64,000 nt of DNA from Streptomyces sp. NBC_00440 (GCF_036014215.1 NZ_CP107921.1:3521001-3585000), one strand, 5' to 3'. Positions 36,339 through 44,324 are shown, counted from the first letter of the stretch. The notes: generated from the letters alone by a model not told the origin. Program-made: numbers and translations.

Positions 36339-36620
36339 ATGGGGAAGGCCGCAGAGCGCAGCACCCTGTACCACGAGTTCCTCCGACTCGCGGGGCAGAT
36401 CGAGCGGCTCCTGAACACCGACCCGGCGCAGACCGCCCTTGATCAGGACGAACTGGTGCGCTGGCAGAACCGGTACCGCGAGCCGGAGGGGAAGACGGTC
36501 CTCTACCGCCGCAACTCCCTCCTCATGCCCGGCTCCATACCCATGTCCGACACCCTCCGCGAGTGGAACACCCACGCGCGGGAAGTGCTGCGGAACGCGC
36601 CCCTGCAGCCCCAGCGCTGA
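36339..36620 (+). CDS. Hypothetical 93-aa protein beside the glycosyltransferase toxin
   Basis: Not recognised. A small charged, mostly helical protein: STLYHEFLRLAGQIERLLNT, ALDQDELVRWQNRYREPEGK, TLREWNTHAREVLRN. It has no signal peptide, membrane segment or cysteine. TGAGGA precedes the ATG by 5 nt and the 50 bp upstream are unusually A/T-rich, so expression is likely. It lies between the toxin-like glycosyltransferase (divergent) and the DUF4157 gene (146 bp downstream, same strand). A chaperone, immunity or adaptor role is conceivable but is only inferred from position. Confidence 0.7.
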   Translation: MGKAAERSTLYHEFLRLAGQIERLLNTDPAQTALDQDELVRWQNRYREPEGKTVLYRRNSLLMPGSIPMSDTLREWNTHAREVLRNAPLQPQR

Positions 36621-36766
36621 GGCGGCCGGCGCGCGGATTGCCCGGCGGGGCCACCTGACGTACCCGCAAGAACGTGCGGTATGCCCTTCCACCTCTTGCC
36701 CCCCGACACCGATGTCGCCTAGACAGGTAACCGACATGCGGCACGAAGTACCGAAGGAGTGGGTGG

Positions 36767-37459
36767 GTGCAGGAGCGGAAGCAGGATGTGAACGCTGCGC
36801 AGCGGCAGGGGAACGAGCTGCGCAAGCCCGCTGCGTTGCCGCATCCGGAGCACCACGCGGCGGCGGCCGCCCTGGCCGGGCAGCTGCCGGGCCGGCAGTC
36901 GCCGGAGGCCGTCATGGCGTTGCAGCGTTCCGTGGGAAATGCCGCGGTCGCCCACATGCTGGAGGTCCAGCGGCACGCCCACGGGGCGTCCTGCGGACAT
37001 CAGGAGGCCCTGCCGGAGGAAGAGGCTCCGGTGCAGCGCCGGATGGCCGCGCACGATGTACTGGGCATGCCCGGCCAGCCCCTTCCCGGCGCGCAGCTGC
37101 AGGACATGGAGGCGCGGTTCGGCGGCGTCGACTTCAGCGACGTACGGATTCATGACAACGCGGTCGCGAAGAAGTCGGCGCAGGAGATGGGCGCCCGCGC
37201 CTACACGTCCGGCAGCCACATCGTCATCGGTGAGGGCGGCAGCGACAGTCACACCCTGGCCCATGAACTCACGCATGTCGTCCAGCAGCGGCAGGGCCCC
37301 GTCGCGGGCACGGACAACGGGAACGGGCTGAAGGTCTCCGACCCGTCCGACCGTTACGAGGTCGCCGCGGAGGAGAACGCCCGGCGCGTCATGTCCATGG
37401 ACGCCCCGGCGGCCGAGCAGACGGTGGACGACGAGACGGAGCACGGGCACACGGCGTAA
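36767..37459 (+). CDS. DUF4157 (eCIS core domain) protein with HELTH zinc-protease motif
   Basis: A 230-residue protein starting at GTG 36767 (AAGGAG 7 nt upstream). Its N-terminus has MALQRSVGNAAVAHML (about 50-65), a His-rich RHAHGASCGHQE, then APVQRRMAAHDVLGMPGQPL, which leads into the DUF4157 domain: MEARFGGVDFSDVRIHDNA, ARAYTSGSHIVIGEGG and the zinc motif LAHELTHVVQQRQGPVAG (H166-E-L-T-H170). DUF4157 is strongly linked to extracellular contractile injection systems, where such domains are thought to process or deliver cargo. The leader layout repeats that of the divergent glycosyltransferase. No tube, sheath or baseplate gene is in the window. Confidence 0.9.
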   Translation: MQERKQDVNAAQRQGNELRKPAALPHPEHHAAAAALAGQLPGRQSPEAVMALQRSVGNAAVAHMLEVQRHAHGASCGHQEALPEEEAPVQRRMAAHDVLGMPGQPLPGAQLQDMEARFGGVDFSDVRIHDNAVAKKSAQEMGARAYTSGSHIVIGEGGSDSHTLAHELTHVVQQRQGPVAGTDNGNGLKVSDPSDRYEVAAEENARRVMSMDAPAAEQTVDDETEHGHTA

Positions 37460-37626
37460 CGCCGCAAGCCCCCGGCCGGCTCAGCGGGGTCCGGTGCCCA
37501 CCGCTGATGCCAGTGGGCGCAGTGCAGTCGCCGCCAACTGACCGCGTTCCCGTACGCCTTCGGCCCCGGGCCGGGCGGTCTGCCCCCCTGCCCTCCTCCT
37601 GCCCCCCTCAAATGGCCCGCACATCC

Positions 37627-37656
37627 TTGATTCGAGCGCGCTCCAAGCGGTTGGCT
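37627..37656 (+). promoter_or_regulatory. MerR-type promoter/operator before an aldo/keto reductase
   Basis: TTGATT (37627-37632) and TTGGCT (37651-37656) are separated by 18 bp containing the perfect palindrome GAGCGCGCTC flanked by CTTG/CAAG-like ends. An over-long spacer carrying a palindrome is the hallmark of MerR-regulated promoters. The hexamer ends 7 nt before the ATG, so the mRNA may be leaderless or nearly so. No MerR gene is in the window. Confidence 0.45.
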
Positions 37657-37663
37657 GAGGCTC

Positions 37664-38659
37664 ATGAAGTACACGCAGCTTGGACGCACCGGACTCAAGG
37701 TCAGCCGACTGGTCCTCGGCACGATGAACTTCGGGCCGCAGACCACTGAGGCCGACAGCCACACGATCATGGATTCCGCGCTGGCCGCGGGCGTCAACTT
37801 CTTCGACACCGCCAATGTCTACGGCTGGGGTGAGAACAAGGGCCGCACCGAGGAGATCCTCGGGACCTGGTTCGCCAAGGGGGGCGAGCGGCGCGACAAG
37901 GTCGTGCTCGCCACCAAGATGTACGCGAACATGGGTGCCGACGGCGAGGCTTGGCCCAACCACGACAAGCTCTCCGCGGTCAACATCCGCCGTTCCGTCG
38001 AGGCTTCGCTCAAGCGGCTCCAGACGGATCACATCGACCTGTACCAGTTCCACCACGTCGACCGGAACACCCCGTTCGAGGAGATCTGGCAGGCGATCGA
38101 CGTACTGATCCAGCAGGGCAAGATCCTCTACGCGGGCTCGTCGAACTTCCCCGGCTACAAGATCGCGCAGGCGAACGAACTGGCCGCCCGCCGCGGCTCG
38201 GTCGGCCTCGTCAGCGAGCAGTGCATCTACAACCTGATGGAGCGCCGCGCCGAGATGGAGGTCATCCCGGCCGCGCAGGAGTACGGCCTGGGTGTCATCC
38301 CGTGGTCGCCGCTGCACGGCGGGCTGCTCGGCGGAGTGATCCGCAAGGAGCGGGACGGCGGCACCGGGCGCAGCGCGTCGGGCCGCTCGGCGGACGCGCT
38401 CGCCGACCAGGCCGTACGGGCGAAGATCCAGGCGTACGAGGACCTGCTCGACAAGCACGGTCTGGAGCCCGGGGAGGTGGGTCTGGCCTGGCTGCTGACC
38501 CGGCCGGGTGTGACGGGCCCGATCGTCGGCCCGCGCACGGCGGAGCAGCTGGAATCGGCGCTGCGCGCGGTCGAGCTGGAGCTGCCGGAGGCCGTGGTGT
38601 CCGGGGTCGAGGAGATCTTCCCGGGGCCTGGCCCGTCACCGGAGGCGTTCGCCTGGTAG
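37664..38659 (+). CDS. Aldo/keto reductase
   Basis: A 331-residue NADPH-dependent reductase of the Tas/YajO-like subgroup. It opens MKYTQLGRTGLKVSRLVLGTMNFG; the tetrad is in NFFDTANVYGWGENKG (Asp, Tyr), VVLATKMYANM (Lys) and LYQFHHVDRN (His). The cofactor segment is VTGPIVGPRTAEQLESAL. The segment GGVIRKERDGGTGRSASGRS is the usual lid loop. A MerR-type promoter and a strong hairpin bracket the gene, so it is a single-gene, probably stress-induced unit. Confidence 0.93.
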   Translation: MKYTQLGRTGLKVSRLVLGTMNFGPQTTEADSHTIMDSALAAGVNFFDTANVYGWGENKGRTEEILGTWFAKGGERRDKVVLATKMYANMGADGEAWPNHDKLSAVNIRRSVEASLKRLQTDHIDLYQFHHVDRNTPFEEIWQAIDVLIQQGKILYAGSSNFPGYKIAQANELAARRGSVGLVSEQCIYNLMERRAEMEVIPAAQEYGLGVIPWSPLHGGLLGGVIRKERDGGTGRSASGRSADALADQAVRAKIQAYEDLLDKHGLEPGEVGLAWLLTRPGVTGPIVGPRTAEQLESALRAVELELPEAVVSGVEEIFPGPGPSPEAFAW

Positions 38660-38695
38660 ACGCACACCCTTCGGGTGGGCGCACATCAGCAGCCG

Positions 38696-38732
38696 GTGGC
38701 GGCCGCCGTCAGTGTCCGACGGCGGCCGCCAC
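38696..38732. terminator. 15-bp hairpin terminator overlapping a small convergent gene
   Basis: A perfect 15-bp stem (GTGGCGGCCGCCGTC / its complement) with a 7-nt loop, 37 bp after the aldo/keto reductase stop. The right arm and loop overlap the last codons and stop of the 29-aa gene on the other strand, so one element serves both. Confidence 0.7.
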
Positions 38733-38798
38733 GGCGACGACGACGAACAGCAGCACAAGCGCACCGGCCATGATCCGGTTCCTGGTTTTCGGGTCCAC
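38709..38798 (-). CDS. 29-residue single-helix membrane protein
   Basis: GTG 38798 opens a 29-codon gene: a basic DPKTRNRIMAGALVLL start and one membrane helix (GALVLLFVVVAVAAAVGH). It begins 9 bp after the thpR stop on the same strand. The charge-then-helix pattern and good codon use suggest a real small protein; I recall very similar short sequences in other Streptomyces genomes but could not search. The Shine-Dalgarno-like GGAG is only one base from the GTG, so coupled translation from thpR is more likely than independent initiation. Confidence 0.55.
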   Translation of the reverse strand: MDPKTRNRIMAGALVLLFVVVAVAAAVGH

Positions 38799-38807
38799 GC
38801 TCCGAGG

Positions 38808-39353
38808 TTACTTGCCGGGCCCGAGCGGCCGGGCGGCGACCACCTCGTACCGGGGCTGCCGCCCGCTGCGTACGAGGGCCAGCTCCCGCACGGTCCACGG
38901 GCTGCTCTCGAAGCCGGCCAGGGTCTCCGCGTACGGTCCGAGGCCGGTGAGGCCGTCGCCGCGGGCCAGGGTGAGATGGGGCACGTACGGGTGCTCACGC
39001 TCCATGGGCGCGCCCGCCTCCCGCACCGCCGCCTCCACCCCGGCGGCCAGCCGCCCCATCGCGTCCACGCCCCCGGCGGCGCCCGCCCACAGCGCCCGGT
39101 CCCCGAACCGGCCCCCACCGGCGATGCGCAGCGCGAAGGGCGCGTGGTCCCGGGCGGTCAGCGCGAGCCGTGTTTCCAGGGCGGGGACGAGGTCGTCGTC
39201 CACCTCGCCCAGGAAGGCGAGCGTGAAGTGCCAGCCGGGCCGTTCGGTCCAGCGCAGCCGCCGGGCGCCGGGCAGCGCCCGCGCCCGGTCGACCCGCGCC
39301 CCGAGCTGAAGGGCCGCCTCCTGCGGCGGCAGCAGTGCCACGAAAAGCCTCAT
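38808..39353 (-). CDS. thpR: RNA 2',3'-cyclic phosphodiesterase
   Basis: A 181-residue 2H-phosphoesterase that opens 2',3'-cyclic phosphates on RNA ends (formerly called 2'-5' RNA ligase). It starts MRLFVALLPPQEAALQLGAR and has both HxTx motifs: HFTLAFLGEV (H42) and PHLTLARG, each in a beta strand of the two-lobed fold, spaced about 85 residues. It diverges from the Uma2 gene by about 120 bp and is followed by the 29-residue membrane protein gene. Biological role in bacteria is uncertain. Confidence 0.92.
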   Translation of the reverse strand: MRLFVALLPPQEAALQLGARVDRARALPGARRLRWTERPGWHFTLAFLGEVDDDLVPALETRLALTARDHAPFALRIAGGGRFGDRALWAGAAGGVDAMGRLAAGVEAAVREAGAPMEREHPYVPHLTLARGDGLTGLGPYAETLAGFESSPWTVRELALVRSGRQPRYEVVAARPLGPGK

Positions 39354-39474
39354 GCGGCCCAGTGTCCCGGGTGACGGAACCGGCCTGGCCCGTTCCCGGC
39401 GTACCCCGGTCACCGTGCGTATCGTTGTACCGCGCGACTGCCCGCACCCCGCGGCAGTGGGGAGGAGCGCCACG

Positions 39475-40044
39475 ATGACCGTCGTCGACGACAGGATCGA
39501 GATGGCCGACAGCCTGGACCTGCTCTTCGAGCAGGTGGAGTCCGTCCCCGAGGGCTACCACGTCGAGATTGTCGGGGGAACCATTCACATGTCGCCGCAG
39601 CGGGACGCGCACTGGCAGATCATCCGCAGGATCGTGCGGGCGCTGGAGGACGCGTTCGGGATGGACGTCAAGGTCACGTCCGACGTCCGGATCGACTTCC
39701 CCGGCCATCTGAACGGCTTCGCCCCCGACGTGGCCAAACTGCGGGCCGACGCGACGAAGGACGCCCGGGGCCGCTGGCGGTACCAGGACGTCGAGCTGAT
39801 CGCCGAGGTGATCTCGGAGGGCACGGCCGCCAACGACTACGGTCCCAAGAAGGCCGCGTACGCCGCCGCCGAAGTCCCCGTATATCTGATCGCCGACCCG
39901 TACACCGGCGTCTGCCATGTCTTCACGTACCCGAAGGACGACGAGTACCACGGCACGGTGACACTCGACTTCGGCTACCCCATCGACCTGACCGGAACGG
40001 CCGTCGGCCTCACCCTGGAGACCGGCGACTTCCCCCGCGACTGA
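39475..40044 (+). CDS. Uma2-family putative endonuclease
   Basis: A 189-residue PD-(D/E)xK-fold protein. Visible signature: YHVEIVGGTIHMSPQRDAHW, FAPDVAKLRADAT with the catalytic-type Asp, VELIAEVISEGTAANDYGPK with Glu, and KKAAYAAAEVPVYLIADP with Lys. GGAGGA is 9 nt before the ATG; the frame extends upstream but into antisense thpR sequence. It is only distantly similar to the other Uma2 protein at 20271. Confidence 0.9.
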   Translation: MTVVDDRIEMADSLDLLFEQVESVPEGYHVEIVGGTIHMSPQRDAHWQIIRRIVRALEDAFGMDVKVTSDVRIDFPGHLNGFAPDVAKLRADATKDARGRWRYQDVELIAEVISEGTAANDYGPKKAAYAAAEVPVYLIADPYTGVCHVFTYPKDDEYHGTVTLDFGYPIDLTGTAVGLTLETGDFPRD

Positions 40045-40056
40045 AGCCGGTGTACG

Positions 40057-40104
40057 CGGTCCCGCCGGGCCGGGGCTGTCCGCCCCGGCCCGTTCGCGGG
40101 ACCG
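40057..40104. terminator. Two-tier hairpin between convergent Uma2 and MFS genes
   Basis: A 10-bp inner stem (GGGCCGGGGC / GCCCCGGCCC, 40067-40076 and 40082-40091) is extended by an outer 9-bp stem (CGGTCCCGC / GCGGGACCG) after small bulges. It fills the 81-bp convergent gap. Confidence 0.7.
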
Positions 40105-40125
40105 TCCGTGCTCACGCCGCGAGGC

Positions 40126-41454
40126 TCACGCCGCCGTGGCGAGTTGTTCGCGCGGGACGAAGCCCACGTGGCGGCGGCCGCGCCTGAGGTCGACCTCCAG
40201 GCGGAGGTTGGCCGCGCGGGCCAGCATCAGGCCGACGCCCATCGCCGCCACCGCGCAGATCGCGCCGCCCAGCGTGAAGCTCACGCGGACGCCGTACGAG
40301 TCGGTGAGCCAGCCGAAGAGCGGGCCGCCCAGCGGGGTGCCGCCGGTGAAGACCATCATGAACAGGCTCATCACCCGGCCCCGCATCTCCGGTTCGGTGC
40401 CCATCTGCACCGAGGAGTTGGCGGTGACGTTGACCGTCAGGCCGAGGATGCCGATCACGGTGATCAGCGGGACGAACATCCAGATCGACGGGGACCAGGC
40501 GGTGATGACCTGGAGGGCGCCGAAGGCGATCGCCGCCCCGACCAGGATGCGTAGCCGGGACGTGCCGCGCCGGGCCGCGAGCAGGGCGCCGACGAGTGAG
40601 CCGATGGCCATCAGGGTGTTGAAGAGGCCGTACATCCCGACGCCGCCGTGGAACGTGTCGTTGGCGAACGCGCTGAGCCAGATCGGGAAGTTGAAGCCGA
40701 AGGTCCCCACGAAGCCGACCAGGACGATCGGCCAGATCAGATCGGGGTGCTTGGAGACGTAGTCCAGGCCCTGGCGGAGCTGCCCCTTGCCGCGCGGGGT
40801 GCGCTGCGTGTGGTGCAGTTCGCTGCTGCGCATCAGCAGCAGTCCGGTGAGCGGTGCGAGGAAGGAGAGGCCGTTGGCGAGGAACGCCCAGCCGGGGCCG
40901 ACGGCCGCGGTGAGTCCACTCGCGACGGCGGGGCCTATGAGCCGGGCGGACTGGAAGTTCGCCGAGTTCAGGCTGACGGCGTTGCGGACCTGGTCCGGGC
41001 CGACCATCTCGGAGACGAAGGACTGCCGGGTCGGGTTGTCGATGACGGTGACCAGACCGGTGAAGAAGGCGGTCACATAGACGTGCCAGACCTGGACGTT
41101 GCCCGTGAGGGTCATCGCGGCGAGGAAGAGGCCGCCGATGCTCATCGCGCCCTGGGTGCAGAAGAGCAGCTTCCGCTTCGAGAAGCGGTCGGCGATGACT
41201 CCGCCGTACAGGCCGAAGAGCAGCATCGGAAGGAACTGCATGGCCGTCGTGATGCCGACGGCGGCGGACGATCCCGTGATGCTCAGGACCAGCCAGTCCT
41301 GGGTGATACGTGCCATCCAGGTGCCCGTGTTGGATACGACGGCACCGGTGGCGAACAGCCGGTAATTACGGACCTTCAACGAGCTGAACATCGAAGTCCG
41401 GGTAGCAGTTTCGTGCGGTGCGGGGGCGGAGTCTGCTCCGGGTCCCGAACTCAA
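40126..41454 (-). CDS. MFS exporter (EntS/MFS_3-like) of a MarR-regulated unit
   Basis: A 442-residue major-facilitator transporter with about twelve helices. Family blocks: MFSSLKVRNYRLFATGAVVS, NTGTWMARITQDWLVLSIT, LYGGVIADRFSKRKLLF (motif A) and VIDNPTRQSFVSEMVG. The TTG at 41454 is chosen because AGGAGG lies 9 nt upstream and the protein then begins LSSGPGADSAPAP, which agrees with relatives I recall; a TTG 12 codons earlier is the longer alternative. The MarR gene 160 bp upstream on the same strand likely regulates it. Confidence 0.9.
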   Translation of the reverse strand: MSSGPGADSAPAPHETATRTSMFSSLKVRNYRLFATGAVVSNTGTWMARITQDWLVLSITGSSAAVGITTAMQFLPMLLFGLYGGVIADRFSKRKLLFCTQGAMSIGGLFLAAMTLTGNVQVWHVYVTAFFTGLVTVIDNPTRQSFVSEMVGPDQVRNAVSLNSANFQSARLIGPAVASGLTAAVGPGWAFLANGLSFLAPLTGLLLMRSSELHHTQRTPRGKGQLRQGLDYVSKHPDLIWPIVLVGFVGTFGFNFPIWLSAFANDTFHGGVGMYGLFNTLMAIGSLVGALLAARRGTSRLRILVGAAIAFGALQVITAWSPSIWMFVPLITVIGILGLTVNVTANSSVQMGTEPEMRGRVMSLFMMVFTGGTPLGGPLFGWLTDSYGVRVSFTLGGAICAVAAMGVGLMLARAANLRLEVDLRRGRRHVGFVPREQLATAA

Positions 41455-41615
41455 CAGGGGTCGCCTCCTGGGCGTAGACAGTGTGGACAAGTGTGGACAG
41501 GTGCGGATTGGTAGGGATCGGTGGGGATTGGCCGGGATCAGTGGAGCCGGTGCGGATGGTGGGGGCCGGTGTGGACAAGGGCAAGGCCACCGGGAGGGGG
41601 TGGCCTTGTGCGGGG

Positions 41616-42053
41616 TCAGAGCTGGGCGAGTTTCTCCAGGACGGGGGCGGCAGCTCGCAGCTTCACCCAGTCGTCCTCGTTCAGCCCCTCCGCCAGCTCG
41701 GCCAGCCAGACATTGCGGCGGCGCCGGCTCTCCACGAGCATCTCCTGCGCCTCCTCGGTCTGGCTGACGACCTTCTGTCTGCGGTCGTCGGGGTGCGGTT
41801 CCAGCCTGACCAGGCCCTTGGCCTCCAGGAGCGCCACGATGCGGGTCATCGAGGGCGGCTGCACATGCTCCTTGCGGGCCAGCTCACCAGGGGTGGCGGA
41901 GCCACAGCGGGCGAGGGTGGCCAGCACCGACATCTCGGTCGGGCTCAGGGACTCGTCGACACGCTGGTGCTTGAGCCGACGGCTCAGGCGCATCACGGTG
42001 GAGCGCAGTGAGTCGACGGCGGCAGCCTTGTCGGCGGGCGAAAGGTCAGGCAT
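41616..42053 (-). CDS. MarR-family regulator
   Basis: A 145-residue winged-helix dimer-forming repressor: LRSTVMRLSRRLKHQRVDE, LSPTEMSVLATLARCGSATP, GELARKEHVQPPSMTRIVAL and the wing VRLEPHPDDRRQKVV, with the usual DxR in the wing. It is followed by the MFS exporter, the classical MarR-drug exporter arrangement. A palindromic AT-rich site lies immediately upstream of the start, consistent with autoregulation. Confidence 0.92.
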   Translation of the reverse strand: MPDLSPADKAAAVDSLRSTVMRLSRRLKHQRVDESLSPTEMSVLATLARCGSATPGELARKEHVQPPSMTRIVALLEAKGLVRLEPHPDDRRQKVVSQTEEAQEMLVESRRRRNVWLAELAEGLNEDDWVKLRAAAPVLEKLAQL

Positions 42054-42058
42054 GTTTG

Positions 42059-42084
42059 TTAGCGTAACTCATTACCTATGCTAA
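42059..42084. promoter_or_regulatory. MarR operator candidate: TTAGC...GCTAA inverted repeat
   Basis: A 26-bp imperfect palindrome with TTAGC and GCTAA at its ends and GTAA/TTAC inside, only 5 bp upstream of the MarR start. Its minus-strand TAGCAT could be the -10 box, so a bound repressor would block transcription. Confidence 0.5.
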
Positions 42085-42187
42085 AGACCAACCCGGTATG
42101 CCATCCGGTGAGCGACATCACCCATACGAGTGAGGCGAGGCACGAAAGTGACGCGCGGCGGCGGCCGGTCCCGCGACGCTGTCGGGT

Positions 42188-42370
42188 ATGGGATCGACCG
42201 TGCTCAGCCTGCGCATAGACGGGGAGCTGCTCGCCCGGCTCCGGAACCACGCGGCCAAACGCGGAATGAGCGTCCAGGACTATGTGGTCCGGACGCTCAT
42301 TCGCGACGACTTCGACGAACGGTTTCAATCGGCCGTCGACGAGACGGAGAAGTTCTACGGGCGTACGTAG
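42188..42370 (+). CDS. Ribbon-helix-helix (CopG-like) protein
   Basis: A 60-residue protein whose first part STVLSLRIDGELLARLRNHA plus KRGMSVQDYVVRTLIRDDF has the beta-helix-helix pattern of CopG/Arc-type DNA-binding proteins. The acidic/aromatic tail (VDETEKFYGRT) resembles an antitoxin C-terminus, yet no toxin gene is adjacent. The ATG at 42188 follows GTCGGGT with no clear ribosome site. Confidence 0.8.
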   Translation: MGSTVLSLRIDGELLARLRNHAAKRGMSVQDYVVRTLIRDDFDERFQSAVDETEKFYGRT

Positions 42371-42397
42371 ACGCCCCTGCCAACGGCCGGCCGGGCC

Positions 42398-43849
42398 TCA
42401 GGTGAGGCCGAGAGCCGGCATCGCGTAGTAGAAGACGAAGACCGCCGACACGATGTACATCGCCGCGGGCACCTGGCGCCAGCGCCCGACGGCGATCCGC
42501 AGGACGGTGAAGGAGATGAAGCCGATCCCGATGCCGTTGGTGATCGAGTAGGTGAACGGCATCATCACCATCGCCAGGAACGCCGGGATCGCGACGGTGA
42601 AGTCGGACCAGTCGATGTCCCTGACCGAGCCCGCCAGGATCAGGAAGCCCACCGCGAGCAGCGCCGGGGTGGCCGCCTGCGAGGGGACCATGGTCGCCAC
42701 CGGCGTGAGGAACAGCGCCACCGTGAAGAGCAGACCCGTCACGATGCTCGCAAGCCCCGTACGGGCACCCTCGCCGACGCCTGCCGTGGACTCCACGAAG
42801 CAGGTGTTGGCGGAGGACGAGGTCGCACCGCCCGCGGCGACCGCGATGCCGTCCACGAACAGCACCCGGTTGATGCCGGGGAAGGTGCCGTCCGGCTTCG
42901 TCAGCTTCGCCTCGTCGCCGACACCGAGGATGGTGCCCATGGCGTCGAAGAACGACGAGAGCAGCACGGTGAAGACGAAGAGGACGCCGGTCAGCACGCC
43001 GACCTTGTGGAATCCGCCGAACAGGCTGACCTGGCCGACCAGACCGAAGTCCGGCGATGCCACCGGGTTGCCCGGCCAGTGCGGGGAGGTCAGACCCCAG
43101 CTGGGGACGGTGGCGACGGCGTCGACGATCATCGCGGCGATCGTCATCGCCACGATGGAGATCAGGATCGCGCCGGACACCTTGCGGACGATCAGCGCCA
43201 GCGTCAGCAGCACGCCGATCACGAAGATCAGGACCGGCCAGCCGTGCAGATGGCCGTCGGAGCCGAGCTGGAGCGGGACCGTGGTGTGCGCGGTGTCCGG
43301 GACACGGGAGACGAAGCCCGAGTCGACCAGCCCGATCAGCAGGATGAAGAAGCCGATGCCGATCGCGATGCCCTTGCGCAGGCTGAGCGGTACGGCGTTC
43401 ATCACGCGCTCCCGCAGACCCGTGGCGACGAGCAGCATCACGACGATGCCCGCCAGGACGACCATGCCCATCGCGTCCGGCCAGGTCATCCGGGGTGCGA
43501 GCTGGAGGGCGACGACGGTGTTCACGCCGAGCCCGGCCGCCAGCGCGATCGGCACATTGCCGATGACGCCCATGAGCAGCGTGGAGAAGGCGGCGGTCAG
43601 CACGGTGGCGGTGACCAGCTGGCCGCCGTTGAGCTGATGCCCGTTCATATCGTGCGCGCTGCCCAGGATGATCGGGTTGAGCACGATGATGTAGGCCATC
43701 GCGAAGAAGGTCGCGAAACCGCCGCGGATCTCGCGGGCGACGCTCGACCCGCGCTCGGTGATCTTGAAATAGCGGTCAAAGGCATTCTGCGGCCCGCCGG
43801 ATGGCGATGGCGGAACAGCGTCGACCGGAGCGGTGGCCGAGGGTGACAT
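42398..43849 (-). CDS. NCS2-family purine permease (AzgA-like)
   Basis: A 483-residue proton-coupled permease of the AzgA (guanine/hypoxanthine) branch of NCS2. It has about fourteen helices. Markers: REIRGGFATFFAMAYIIVLN near the N-terminus, GLGVNTVVALQLAPRM, SSFFDAMGTILGVGDEAKL and GGATSSSANTCFVESTAGVG, where the Asp and Glu of the last two blocks form the substrate site. ATG 43849 has GAGG 8 nt upstream; two earlier in-frame ATGs are less well placed. The divergent neighbour encodes a DUF2530 membrane protein, a common pairing in actinomycetes. Confidence 0.92.
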   Translation of the reverse strand: MSPSATAPVDAVPPSPSGGPQNAFDRYFKITERGSSVAREIRGGFATFFAMAYIIVLNPIILGSAHDMNGHQLNGGQLVTATVLTAAFSTLLMGVIGNVPIALAAGLGVNTVVALQLAPRMTWPDAMGMVVLAGIVVMLLVATGLRERVMNAVPLSLRKGIAIGIGFFILLIGLVDSGFVSRVPDTAHTTVPLQLGSDGHLHGWPVLIFVIGVLLTLALIVRKVSGAILISIVAMTIAAMIVDAVATVPSWGLTSPHWPGNPVASPDFGLVGQVSLFGGFHKVGVLTGVLFVFTVLLSSFFDAMGTILGVGDEAKLTKPDGTFPGINRVLFVDGIAVAAGGATSSSANTCFVESTAGVGEGARTGLASIVTGLLFTVALFLTPVATMVPSQAATPALLAVGFLILAGSVRDIDWSDFTVAIPAFLAMVMMPFTYSITNGIGIGFISFTVLRIAVGRWRQVPAAMYIVSAVFVFYYAMPALGLT

Positions 43850-44033
43850 GCGCGCGACCTCAAGTGTCATGTGATGAGAAACGGCCATATTTGGACGTTT
43901 AAACGAAAGGAACGAGCCAATTGGAAGCCGTTTCAGTATGAATACATAAGTCGAAGATCGCTATCTCCGCGCGTAGAGCCTTGGGCCACCTGGCCCGGCG
44001 TCGCGTCGCACTCCCCCGCATAGACTGTCGGTC

Positions 44034-44324
44034 ATGGCGAAGTGGACACCCGTACATGAGGCACCCGAGCCCCTGGAGGGGCCCGTCGTCGCCACCATCA
44101 CCGGCGGCACGATCATCTGGTTCGTCCTCTTCCTGGTGCAGCTGCCCTTCTACGGCTGGTTCAACGACCACGGGCACCTGTGGTGGCTCTGGACCTGCGC
44201 GGCCGGCGCCGCTCTCGGGCTTGTCGGGATCTGGTACGTACGGGGGCGCGACGCGGCACTCAAGCGCGCGGCGGCCCAGGCGGAGGCCGGCCAGGGACCT
44301 GACGCCACGCCCGGCTCCGCGTAG
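44034..44324 (+). CDS. DUF2530 membrane protein
   Basis: A 96-residue protein with two membrane helices (TGGTIIWFVLFLVQLPFYGW and LWTCAAGAALGLVGIWYVRG) joined by a short loop, and an Ala-rich cytosolic tail. The EPLEGPVVATITGGTIIW opening is the DUF2530 pattern. No function is known. It diverges from the NCS2 permease across about 180 bp. Confidence 0.85.
   Translation: MAKWTPVHEAPEPLEGPVVATITGGTIIWFVLFLVQLPFYGWFNDHGHLWWLWTCAAGAALGLVGIWYVRGRDAALKRAAAQAEAGQGPDATPGSA

Noticed and set aside
34300..37660. A complete contractile injection system around the glycosyltransferase and DUF4157 genes
   Set aside because: No sheath, tube, spike, baseplate or AAA-ATPase gene is present on either side; only cargo-type genes are here.
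43850..44033. Purine riboswitch before the NCS2 permease
   Set aside because: The 180-bp divergent gap is A/T-richer than average, but I could not find the paired stems and conserved loops of a purine aptamer.
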